The translations under genes and the position numbers were made by a program. Shown piece by piece: positions 6,319 through 12,292 of a stretch of DNA of 12,292 nucleotides. The stretch is from positions 1-12,292 of the forward strand of contig JAAFKL010000120.1 in NCBI GenBank assembly GCA_021399405.1, given 5' to 3'. How positions within the stretch are numbered: position 1 is the stretch's first letter; each line of letters starts with the position of its first letter. This stretch comes from Candidatus Heimdallarchaeota archaeon. GTDB lineage: Archaea > Asgardarchaeota > Heimdallarchaeia > Heimdallarchaeales > Kariarchaeaceae. The notes beneath the pieces were generated by a model. That model saw only the letters and a program-made list of their open reading frames with translations, was not told the origin of the DNA and searched no databases.

Positions 6319-7206
6319 TTAAACTAATTTCATTAATTCAGAGAGTATCTGGGATTTAAGATCCTTCAATAATTCAAGCGTGAATTGTTCAGCATCTATA
6401 ACTTGACTTTTTATTATATCAACCAAAAAAGACATCCCATCAGAATGAGGTAATAATGTTATGAATGATTTTTGAACAAATATACATAGCTGAAAGAAAC
6501 CAAGCTCTAATCTTTTATCTGCTGCCCATCTATCTGGAATACGAAATGATAATAAAAGGATTTCATAGAATTTTGAAGAGCCAGCAGGAAGAATGAAAGC
6601 ACCCTCAAAGTATTCCATATCATCACTCAAAAGCATGGAGAATGATATACCTAAATTCATTAAAAATTCTTGTGTGGACCTTTTAAGGAATTCTGGAAAA
6701 TTATCAAAATCTCGAAATATTGGTTCAACACCCATTTCTGTAATTTTGAAAAGAACCATTGGATAACTCTCAGGGTAAAATATACTTTGTTTTAGCAAAA
6801 TATTTTTTTCTCTTAATTCAAGTTGTCTGTTAGCAGAACGCAATGAAACCATTAAATCTGAACTATAGGTTTCTCCCTTGCAGACATAGAAAGTAGCACC
6901 ATAGTCTAAACATGCTAATGCAGTTCTTATATCTGTTTGCGAAGAGTTCACAATTATCATTAATTCTTTATTTAATTCTCTGATTTTGGGGATTAATTCT
7001 AATGAACTTCCTTCAGGAAAATTCAAATCTAAAATTAATATTTCACATTGTATACCTTTTTCCATCATATTGTTTTCAAAATCAATTAAATTTTCAAATA
7101 CAGTTATTTCACTTTTTCCACCTTCGGTTTCAATAATATTTACAATGTTTACAACTGTGAATTGTGAATCTTCAACGATGAAGTATTTTCGAGTAGGTTT
7201 ATACAA
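6319..7206 (-). CDS. Response-regulator receiver protein with unassigned C-terminal domain
   Basis: Residues 5-125 are a receiver domain with all key residues: acidic pair E12-D13 (VEDS), phospho-acceptor D60 (ILILDLNFPEG), S88 or S89 as the switch hydroxyl, and K110 (FYVCKG). A short helical linker (about 125-137) leads to residues 138-295, which have no DNA-binding or known enzymatic motif. That region starts PMVLFKITEMGVEPIF, and its strand-helix pattern, with an acidic loop at 195-201 and strands at 203-222 and 236-252, looks to me like the longin/roadblock-like folds common in Asgard proteins; that is inference from pattern only. No histidine kinase is nearby. The start is TTG 7206; it leaves the usual few residues before the first receiver strand, and no in-frame ATG is better. 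Its end is 23 bases from the end of the convergent TPR gene. Confidence 0.85.
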   Translation of the reverse strand: MYKPTRKYFIVEDSQFTVVNIVNIIETEGGKSEITVFENLIDFENNMMEKGIQCEILILDLNFPEGSSLELIPKIRELNKELMIIVNSSQTDIRTALACLDYGATFYVCKGETYSSDLMVSLRSANRQLELREKNILLKQSIFYPESYPMVLFKITEMGVEPIFRDFDNFPEFLKRSTQEFLMNLGISFSMLLSDDMEYFEGAFILPAGSSKFYEILLLSFRIPDRWAADKRLELGFFQLCIFVQKSFITLLPHSDGMSFLVDIIKSQVIDAEQFTLELLKDLKSQILSELMKLV

Positions 7207-7270
7207 GGTACAATTGATATTTCTTATTCAGTTAGATAATGGTTTATTATTGTAAATGAATTAATCACAG

Positions 7271-7280
7271 AAAAAAAAAA
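7271..7280 (-). terminator. Oligo-T terminator after the carboxypeptidase gene
   Basis: Ten A bases on the plus strand give T10 on the minus strand, 39 bases past the stop codon of the carboxypeptidase. Archaeal transcription ends readily at such tracts. It lies before the receiver gene start, so it would separate the two minus-strand genes. Confidence 0.5.
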
Positions 7281-7318
7281 TCTACAGTGATATCTAAGGA
7301 TAGTAAGATATTTTCAAT

Positions 7319-9043
7319 TTATTTAAGAGAAATAGAAATTTCGTCAGTCCCACTGCGTTCTGTTATAATAGACAAATTAACTTTTGAGTCATTTTCTCCT
7401 TTTACCACAAAATCATACACCCATTTCTGATCTTCTGGACTAAATCCAAAAAACATGCTTTTACGTAATTTGTTAGATCGCCCTTGCAAATGATCAAATT
7501 TGACAGTTCTCTTTGTTGGTGCAACAAGTTCGCAACCAACACATTCGATTTTTAATTCATTTTCTTTGATGAATTTCCTCTGGTTTGCCTGACCACTAAC
7601 ATAAGTAGGTAAGAAGCCTTCATTTACAATGGATAAAGATATTTTCCAATGTTTTTTTCCATTTGTTTCGATTTTTTCAACAGTGTGTGAATCAAATTTT
7701 ACACGAGGGTTTATCCGAGCATGAGCAAATGCAAACAACGCATTATTGTGACAGATATCTTCAAGATAGCCCTTTCCGATTGGTGGATTTTGCCAAGTAT
7801 ATTTGAATCTCCAACCGCCAATCTCTACCTTTCCGAGTTGGGGATGATCAAATTCCTTCCAATTTGAGAACCCTTTTCCATCTAAAATCTCATCATTCCA
7901 CTTTAACAATTTCAGCTCTTCTTCGTCAGTTCGATCGTACATTAGGAACTTGATATAATCTCTTTCCTCAATTCCTGCTTCTTTGATCATATCCCAAAGC
8001 TCTGTACTGAAGCTGAAAATTCCTTTATGTTCAAATATCCAATCAAGGAATCCACCTAGTAGATTTTGTTTTTCTTCGTATTTGAAATCCTTGTTAATAT
8101 TAATACAAGGATAACCTGTTAGTTTTTCACCAATATCTCCTAGTTTTTGGTAGACCTCAAGATCATGGGTTTCCATCTCCTTATCATCTACAAATGAGTA
8201 TGGCCTTAGAATCACTCCTGAAAATGTATGGAACGATTGAACTCCACAAATATTTAGATGATTTCTAAAAAAATCTGCAATAGCACGAGTTTCGGGTTCA
8301 CTCAATGGAAATGGCCCTGCGCCTTGTTGAATATATTCTTGTGCCCAAGGACCTGAAGGGTTATTTCTATTTAGATCTAATCCTTCTGGAGGTCGAGTAA
8401 CCATAATTGGCTCACCTTCTTGCCAATCGTGAAGATTTCCTTCAGGAAAGAGACGATAATATGGCCCTTCTTCATTTTCGTCCATTCCTCTTTTATTCAT
8501 AATTCGTTTATCTAAATCAGAAACTTTCCAATCTCCTAATGGATCCTGTATTCTCATCATAAGGATATCTCCATCACCAGTTAGATCTTCACTGTGGAAG
8601 CCTGGTAGTTTCTCAGGATATGGCCAATATCTTGTCGAACTCCTCAAATTATGAGGTGTTGTTAGGTATCTTTCAGCACCATCGATTGATATTCGGGGAA
8701 CTACATAAATTGCAAATTTATCCAATAAAGACGTAATATCTTTAGATTTCCCGTATTGTGTACACAAATAATGAATGATATACAAAGACACTGTTGATCC
8801 AGTTACTTCTCCAGCATGAATATTACCCTCTACATAATAAGCAGGTTTTTCAGTATCAAGCTTATCAAAATTGGTAATTTTAGCACAGTACATTGTCCTT
8901 CCTTCGTAAGTTTTGCCAATTTCTTCTACTTGGATCAAATTTGAGTAGTTACTAGTTAAGTTATCAAGAAATTGTTGAATCTCTTCGTATAAATAATATT
9001 TAAATTCAAAGTCAGTTGATATGGGGAGATTTTGAGAACCCAT
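7319..9043 (-). CDS. M14-family zinc carboxypeptidase
   Basis: A 574-residue metallocarboxypeptidase-like protein. Zinc ligands are H76 and E79 (NIHAGEV) and H272 (SFHTFSG). Substrate-binding N225-R226 is in LDLNRNNP, and the catalytic glutamate is E348 (FSTELW). All expected active-site residues are present, so it should be active. An insert at about 153-215 (GDGDILMMRIQDP, then EGPYYRLFPEGN) is typical of a large archaeal and bacterial M14 subgroup. Residues from about 425 to 574 form an extra beta-rich C-terminal region. There is no signal peptide or membrane segment, so it is probably intracellular, trimming peptide C-termini or acting on a modified peptide; the substrate is unknown. The ATG start is preceded by a TTTTTTAAG-like box about 25 bases upstream on the minus strand. 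A T8 tract and 87 bases separate it from the MFS gene upstream. Confidence 0.9.
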   Translation of the reverse strand: MGSQNLPISTDFEFKYYLYEEIQQFLDNLTSNYSNLIQVEEIGKTYEGRTMYCAKITNFDKLDTEKPAYYVEGNIHAGEVTGSTVSLYIIHYLCTQYGKSKDITSLLDKFAIYVVPRISIDGAERYLTTPHNLRSSTRYWPYPEKLPGFHSEDLTGDGDILMMRIQDPLGDWKVSDLDKRIMNKRGMDENEEGPYYRLFPEGNLHDWQEGEPIMVTRPPEGLDLNRNNPSGPWAQEYIQQGAGPFPLSEPETRAIADFFRNHLNICGVQSFHTFSGVILRPYSFVDDKEMETHDLEVYQKLGDIGEKLTGYPCININKDFKYEEKQNLLGGFLDWIFEHKGIFSFSTELWDMIKEAGIEERDYIKFLMYDRTDEEELKLLKWNDEILDGKGFSNWKEFDHPQLGKVEIGGWRFKYTWQNPPIGKGYLEDICHNNALFAFAHARINPRVKFDSHTVEKIETNGKKHWKISLSIVNEGFLPTYVSGQANQRKFIKENELKIECVGCELVAPTKRTVKFDHLQGRSNKLRKSMFFGFSPEDQKWVYDFVVKGENDSKVNLSIITERSGTDEISISLK

Positions 9044-9122
9044 GATGCTGACATCTCCAATTCTTAAAAAATAATAAGTACTGACCGTGTAGTATTGAAC
9101 AAATTGACAAAATAAAGGAGTT

Positions 9123-9130
9123 AAAAAAAA
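9123..9130 (-). terminator. Oligo-T terminator directly after the MFS gene
   Basis: Eight A bases on the plus strand (T8 on the minus strand) start right after the stop codon of the transporter gene. Position and composition fit an archaeal oligo-T terminator. Confidence 0.4.
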
Positions 9131-10483
9131 TTAATTTGAACTTTCTTCATTGATATGACTAGTACTCTTACGAGTTAAATGATGTAAATAATGCGATCCC
9201 AAAAATTTATGAGTAATATGATGGTGAACTTGAGCTTCTTCATGATCTTGTTCCATTACTGTAAATTTTAACGATAAGATGGCAAGAAATATCATAATTC
9301 CTGCTGAGATCAGAAAAACCTTGTTACCAATATTTTCAAATAATATTCCTCCAAATATCAGACCAATAATGCTAGCAACACTACCAAAGCTTGTTGCTAC
9401 ACCCTGCACTTTACCCTGCATTTCTCCTTTACCATGGGATGCTATGACACCTAATAATGATGGATACATTAGACCATTTCCAATTGAAATTGCTAATGCA
9501 GCCATGAATATTGCAAATGTAGATCCTATTACAATAACTAAAAATCCAAGACCAAGTATTAAACTTCCAACGATCATTAAGTATCCTTGAGAATATCTTT
9601 TACTTGCACGACTAAGCACTGGACCTTGGGTAACTGCCATCATTAAACTGATGATCGCATAAAAGAATCCCAGTTCACGAAGTGACCAACCAACTTCATC
9701 ACCTAGAGCATATGGAGGGAAACTAACATAGAAGAAATTGAATCCTAAAAACACAAGAAAGTTTAGGAAAAGTAAAATCGTAATGTGAGGTATTGATAAT
9801 ATATCTCTGAATGAATGAGTGGTCTTTGCTGAGTCATTAGTATCGACTTGTTGATCATTCTTGTTTTCAATATCATGTAGTAGAAAAAATATTAGGAACA
9901 ATCCAATAATTCCAATTACAAGAGCAATAAGTATTGGTAATTTCAATCCTAATGACGTTTCACCTAAAAGCCCAGATAACATGGGACCGACAACAAAACC
10001 AATATTAGCAGAAACTGCCATGTATCCATAATTTTGAGATAAATCTTCCTCACTTGAAATATCAGCTAAATAAGCATAGGCTACGGAAATATTGCCACCT
10101 GTAACCCCATCAATAATCCTAGATAGAAATAAAATTATGAGAGGTACTGTAATCAAAAACGCCCCAAGTGTTTGATTATTTATACTTTTTACCTCGGTTA
10201 CATCGACTGATAATGAAATAAACAATCCAATCCATGAGAGTATTGTTCCTAGATGACTGATTAAAAGAACAGGCTTCCGTCCAATCCGATCAGACCAACT
10301 CCCCAACAATGGGCTCCCTATAAGCTGGAAAAGAGAAAAGCTTGCACCCAGTAATCCGTAGATTAATGCATTTCCTCCAAAATCAAGTACTAAGATCACC
10401 AAAAAGGGTAATACAATTGAAAAGCTAAGTGCGGAAATAAAATTAATTGTTAGTATGGGTAACAATTGTCTCCAGTTTGCCAT
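9131..10483 (-). CDS. MFS transporter, DHA1/TetA-like efflux type, with His-rich C-terminal tail
   Basis: A 450-residue, 12-helix major facilitator protein of the plasma membrane. Motif A between helices 2 and 3 is GSWSDRIGRKPVL (61-73). The TetA-like helix-4/5 stretch runs SRIIDGVTGGN...AYLADIS (121-143), and the antiporter motif C is GFVVGPMLSG (162-171). These point to proton-coupled drug or small-molecule efflux. The central loop (about 203-228) is charged, as expected between the two six-helix halves. After the last helix (ends about 408) comes a 40-residue cytoplasmic tail with nine histidines (414, 420-422, 425, 431, 434, 435, 443), unusual for the family and possibly metal-binding. 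A TATATATA string at 10492-10499 is only about 12 bases before the ATG, close for a TATA box, so the promoter or start may need adjustment. Substrate unknown. Confidence 0.9.
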   Translation of the reverse strand: MANWRQLLPILTINFISALSFSIVLPFLVILVLDFGGNALIYGLLGASFSLFQLIGSPLLGSWSDRIGRKPVLLISHLGTILSWIGLFISLSVDVTEVKSINNQTLGAFLITVPLIILFLSRIIDGVTGGNISVAYAYLADISSEEDLSQNYGYMAVSANIGFVVGPMLSGLLGETSLGLKLPILIALVIGIIGLFLIFFLLHDIENKNDQQVDTNDSAKTTHSFRDILSIPHITILLFLNFLVFLGFNFFYVSFPPYALGDEVGWSLRELGFFYAIISLMMAVTQGPVLSRASKRYSQGYLMIVGSLILGLGFLVIVIGSTFAIFMAALAISIGNGLMYPSLLGVIASHGKGEMQGKVQGVATSFGSVASIIGLIFGGILFENIGNKVFLISAGIMIFLAILSLKFTVMEQDHEEAQVHHHITHKFLGSHYLHHLTRKSTSHINEESSN

Positions 10484-10798
10484 AAATCGACTATATATAC
10501 ATCTGTAATAAGGTTAATTGTAAAAGAGAGTTAAGAGGCTCGAGTTCGATTTCTATATCAAAATTATCCACCAAAATATCTACAGAAGATTTACACCAAA
10601 CCGTTTAATAAGTAGGAAATCCTATAGGTGTAAGGAAAGAAACTTCCTGATTATCACTAATCGAACCAAATTGACCAACAAAAAATAGACCCTCTAAGTG
10701 GTTTAAATCTTAGAATTGAAGTTTTTGTGCTACATGCTCTAGATACATGAAGTACGTTCACAGAAATCTAAGTTAAATTAAAATTCAAAGGTGAAAAT
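10484..10798. other. 315-base intergenic region with several inverted repeats
   Basis: No convincing coding frame. Three small dyads stand close together: TTACACC (10591-10597) with GGTGTAA (10627-10633), enclosing TAGGA-AA-TCCTA (10613-10624); AGGAA (10633-10637) with TTCCT (10644-10648); and TCTAAG (10693-10698) with CTTAGA (10709-10714), the last followed by a T5 run at 10721-10725. The row of hairpins ending in stem plus T run could be a small RNA or leader, but AT-rich DNA gives such stems by chance. Confidence 0.35.
10693..10725 (+). terminator. Possible hairpin-plus-T-run terminator
   Basis: A 6-bp stem TCTAAG/CTTAGA with a 10-base loop is followed, after a few bases, by TTTTT. On the plus strand this could end a short transcript from the preceding region. 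The stem is weak, so this is tentative. Confidence 0.25.
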
Positions 10799-11002
10799 AT
10801 GAGTTTAATTAATATAAATAAAATAAAGAAAATAACAAAAAGAAGAAACCATAGGTCAATTCCAAAATTTACTACAAATGAAAATTTTATTAAAAATGAG
10901 GAAATATCTTATTACGAACATCACAGGATGAGAATGCAAAAAATTAATAATAAAAAAGATAAATCACAAAATCTAAATTTATTATTTTTCTCGAGAATTT
11001 AG
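10799..11002 (+). CDS. Small basic protein, hypothetical, doubtful
   Basis: A 67-residue frame rich in Lys, Asn, Arg and Ile, with the cluster KITKRRNHR near the start and no recognised domain, cysteine motif or membrane segment. The best evidence is the translation signal: AAAGGTGA at 10787-10794, one of the strongest Shine-Dalgarno matches in the window, four bases before the ATG. Against it, the amino-acid mix is what a random frame in AT-rich DNA would give. A 7-bp dyad TTATTGA/TCAATAA (11036-11055) and a longer imperfect stem (GAGATTTTTATT at 11029-11040 with AATAAAATCTC at 11077-11087) lie just downstream and could end its transcript. It could equally be a non-coding leader. Confidence 0.35.
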   Translation: MSLININKIKKITKRRNHRSIPKFTTNENFIKNEEISYYEHHRMRMQKINNKKDKSQNLNLLFFSRI

Positions 11003-11028
11003 AATAATAATACTAGAAATAGTATATC

Positions 11029-11087
11029 GAGATTTTTATTGATTATAGTCAATAATTTTCTTAACTCTGAAATGAGAATAAAATCTC
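11029..11087 (+). repeat. Imperfect inverted repeat downstream of the small ORF
   Basis: GAGATTTTTATT (11029-11040) can pair with AATAAAATCTC (11077-11087) with one bulged T, and a smaller TTATTGA/TCAATAA dyad overlaps its left arm, so the two foldings compete. This could be a terminator for the small ORF or an operator for the next gene; low-complexity sequence weakens both ideas. Confidence 0.35.
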
Positions 11088-11121
11088 AATAATCATTTAT
11101 CAATCACCCAAATAGCTAAAC

Positions 11122-11136
11122 AAAGTATATTAAATT
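11122..11136 (+). promoter_or_regulatory. Candidate TATA box of the HExxH protein gene
   Basis: AAAGTATATTAAATT is centred about 28 bases before the ATG at 11157, fitting a leaderless transcript. It is only about 13 bases before the alternative TTG at 11142, which argues for the ATG start. Confidence 0.4.
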
Positions 11137-11156
11137 CTTAATTGAAATTATGTCTA

Positions 11157-12059
11157 ATGTCAAGATGTTTATCATCGAAAATTGAATTTGACACCAGTAC
11201 ACTGGAAAAAATTATTTTTGAACCCAGTTTAATATTAGAGAATGAGGAGGATTTTTGGGAAAATGAAAGGTCTCAAAAACTAACACAAACTTGGTCTCAC
11301 ACAATCAAATATTCCATTGACATAAACAAATGGAGAGAGGATATTAGTGGTTGGGCAAATTTACCTTTGCCAGAAAGAGAAAAACAAGAGTTCTATAAAA
11401 ATTCGAAAAGAATACTTAATAGGAAGGATATGATAGTTCAAGAAGCTTTAAACCACATTTGTCAGTTTTTACCGCACGATGCAGAGCTGGATGTTAAAAT
11501 TTTGTTTACAGCATTTATACCACCAAGATGTTTTGCTAATGAAGATATTATCTTCAATCTAAATGCGGATTACTGGAACAATAATGTAGATAATATGATC
11601 AACTCCATTGTACATGAAGTATTTCATGTTGGATATAGTTACTGTAGAACATTCCATCGTGACCCACTTAAGGACAAAACGTATGAGGTCATGGATCAAA
11701 TAATTTCTGAAGGGATCTGTACATATGTGGGATACAAAGCACTTTCAATTTTCCCTGCACCTGATGAGAAAGATTATGATTTACTTGAGAACATGAATGA
11801 TGTCAAAAGATTAGTCAATGATATTAATGAAGTATTGGACAATATTGGGGATGTAAGTGAGATTGAATTAGATGCTTTAATATTGGAAAAATGCATTAAG
11901 GGAAGGGCGTACTATATTCCTGGAGCTTTTATTTGTCAAGTGATAGATCAAAAATTTGGGCGAAGCAAATTGAAGGAATTACTTCTCAAAGGGCCTGTAT
12001 CATTGATTTCAGAATATAACGAAATTATTGACAATGAAGATTTAATTATCAATATTTAG
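11157..12059 (+). CDS. HExxH metallopeptidase-like protein (gluzincin type)
   Basis: A 300-residue cytoplasmic protein from the ATG chosen here; a TTG at 11142 would add five residues. The zinc motif HEVFH is at residues 153-157, and a likely third ligand is E185 in IISEGICTYVG, 28 residues on. This HExxH...E arrangement is that of gluzincins, and the EG(I/V)xxYVG context recalls uncharacterised predicted peptidases such as the DUF2268/DUF5700 groups; I cannot say which. A later GRAYYIPGA block (239-247) may form part of the active-site cleft. The N-terminal 100 residues carry no known domain. No signal peptide or membrane helix is seen. A TATA-like box 28 bases upstream of the ATG and the lack of a Shine-Dalgarno suggest leaderless expression. 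Substrate unknown; peptidase activity is inferred from the motif only. Confidence 0.75.
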   Translation: MSRCLSSKIEFDTSTLEKIIFEPSLILENEEDFWENERSQKLTQTWSHTIKYSIDINKWREDISGWANLPLPEREKQEFYKNSKRILNRKDMIVQEALNHICQFLPHDAELDVKILFTAFIPPRCFANEDIIFNLNADYWNNNVDNMINSIVHEVFHVGYSYCRTFHRDPLKDKTYEVMDQIISEGICTYVGYKALSIFPAPDEKDYDLLENMNDVKRLVNDINEVLDNIGDVSEIELDALILEKCIKGRAYYIPGAFICQVIDQKFGRSKLKELLLKGPVSLISEYNEIIDNEDLIINI

Positions 12060-12143
12060 AAAATGAAAAATTTTGACCTCTGATTAAGTTATAAAGCTAT
12101 GAATACCTAACTCGTGATAGAATTACAGTGTCGAACTAAAAAT

Positions 12144-12159
12144 TTTAGAGATCTAAAAA
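12144..12159. repeat. Operator-like repeat, copy 1
   Basis: TTTAGAGATCTAAAAA holds a perfect 6-base inverted repeat, TTTAGA-GA-TCTAAA. The identical 16 bases recur 76 bases downstream. Copy 1 lies about 30 bases upstream of the TATA-like box at 12184-12191, the usual place for an upstream regulator site. Confidence 0.5.
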
Positions 12160-12182
12160 AATATCCTAGGTCTGTAATTAGT

Positions 12183-12192
12183 CTTTATATAT
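12183..12192 (+). promoter_or_regulatory. Candidate TATA box for the truncated right-end gene
   Basis: CTTTATATAT stands between the two operator-like repeats, about 82 bases before the ATG at 12270. It would start transcription near 12214, placing copy 2 of the repeat just downstream of the start site. Confidence 0.35.
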
Positions 12193-12219
12193 GACGAATA
12201 TAATATAGAGTTAATAAAA

Positions 12220-12235
12220 TTTAGAGATCTAAAAA
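12220..12235. repeat. Operator-like repeat, copy 2
   Basis: Identical to copy 1 over 16 bases, including the perfect TTTAGA-GA-TCTAAA dyad. It would overlap the start of the transcript from the TATA-like box, a position suited to repression. A weaker relative, TTTAATAGATCTTTAAA (12241-12257), sharing the AGATCT core, follows directly. Confidence 0.5.
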
Positions 12236-12269
12236 TAAACTTTAATAGATCTTTAAATGAGGAATGAAT

Positions 12270-12292
12270 ATGTGGCTCAATGCTTTTTCCAA
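12270..12292 (+). CDS. Start of a gene cut by the window edge, unknown product
   Basis: ATG 12270 opens a frame that stays open for the seven codons left (MWLNAFS). A GAGG at 12259-12262 ends seven bases before it, a good Shine-Dalgarno, which favours this ATG over the in-frame ATG at 12264. The operator-like repeats upstream suggest a regulated gene. Too little is present to say more. Confidence 0.4.

Noticed and set aside
6986..7255. Open frame of 89 codons on the plus strand over the receiver gene start
   Set aside because: It is antisense to the first strands of an intact receiver domain and shows no domain of its own.
9279..9590. Open frame of 103 codons on the plus strand
   Set aside because: It lies antisense inside the well-supported MFS transporter gene, is rich in Pro/Ile/Asn as a mirror of membrane-helix codons, and has no ribosome-binding site or domain.
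10541..10570. GAGTTCGATTTC resembling a tRNA T loop
   Set aside because: The flanks do not pair into a T stem and no acceptor or anticodon arm can be folded, so the match is by chance.
1..12292. CRISPR arrays, insertion sequences, prophage or toxin-antitoxin systems
   Set aside because: No regularly spaced repeats, transposase or integrase genes, phage structural genes or paired toxin-antitoxin frames were found.

Overview
The window is AT-rich and reads as archaeal, most likely from an Asgard archaeon. The support is indirect. The tRNA remnant at the left edge has no encoded CCA and its anticodon arm seems to carry an extra segment that could be an intron. Several genes have a T/A-rich, TATA-like box about 25-28 bases before the start codon with almost no leader, and others have a short Shine-Dalgarno. 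There is a GOLPH3/Vps74-fold gene, a family better known from eukaryotes and some bacteria. The gene content mixes TPR-winged-helix regulators, a receiver-domain protein and a membrane-anchored solute-binding protein. The Asgard assignment, and any guess at a Heimdallarchaeia-like lineage, is inference; no phylogenetic marker gene is present.

Layout from left to right. Bases 1-71 are the 3' part of a tRNA, followed by a T-rich terminator. A small FNR-like flavin reductase (296-991, +) follows, then a degenerate copy of a tRNA 3' tail (about 1053-1095), then a 76-residue zinc-ribbon protein (1162-1392, +). Three minus-strand genes come next: a GOLPH3-like protein (1412-2071), a class I SAM-dependent methyltransferase (2139-2906) and a BMP-family solute-binding protein with a C-terminal membrane anchor (3012-4355). 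Divergent from the last is a TPR protein ending in a winged helix (4547-6295, +), convergent with a receiver-domain protein carrying an unassigned C-terminal domain (6319-7206, -). An M14 zinc carboxypeptidase (7319-9043, -) and an MFS efflux-type transporter with a histidine-rich tail (9131-10483, -) follow. A 315-base gap with several inverted repeats leads to a doubtful small basic ORF (10799-11002, +) and a HExxH metallopeptidase-like protein (11157-12059, +). The right end holds two identical 16-base operator-like repeats flanking a TATA-like box, in front of a gene cut off by the window edge.

How the genes may work together. No multi-gene biosynthetic pathway, mobile element, CRISPR array or classical defence locus is visible. 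The strongest functional grouping is a possible sensing module: an anchored extracytoplasmic BMP-fold receptor with a cytoplasmic tail, a divergent TPR-winged-helix regulator, and a receiver-domain protein with no kinase nearby. The most noteworthy single gene is the GOLPH3-like protein, which may be co-transcribed with the methyltransferase. Peptide processing (M14 and HExxH enzymes) and efflux (MFS) genes are neighbours without proof of a shared pathway.
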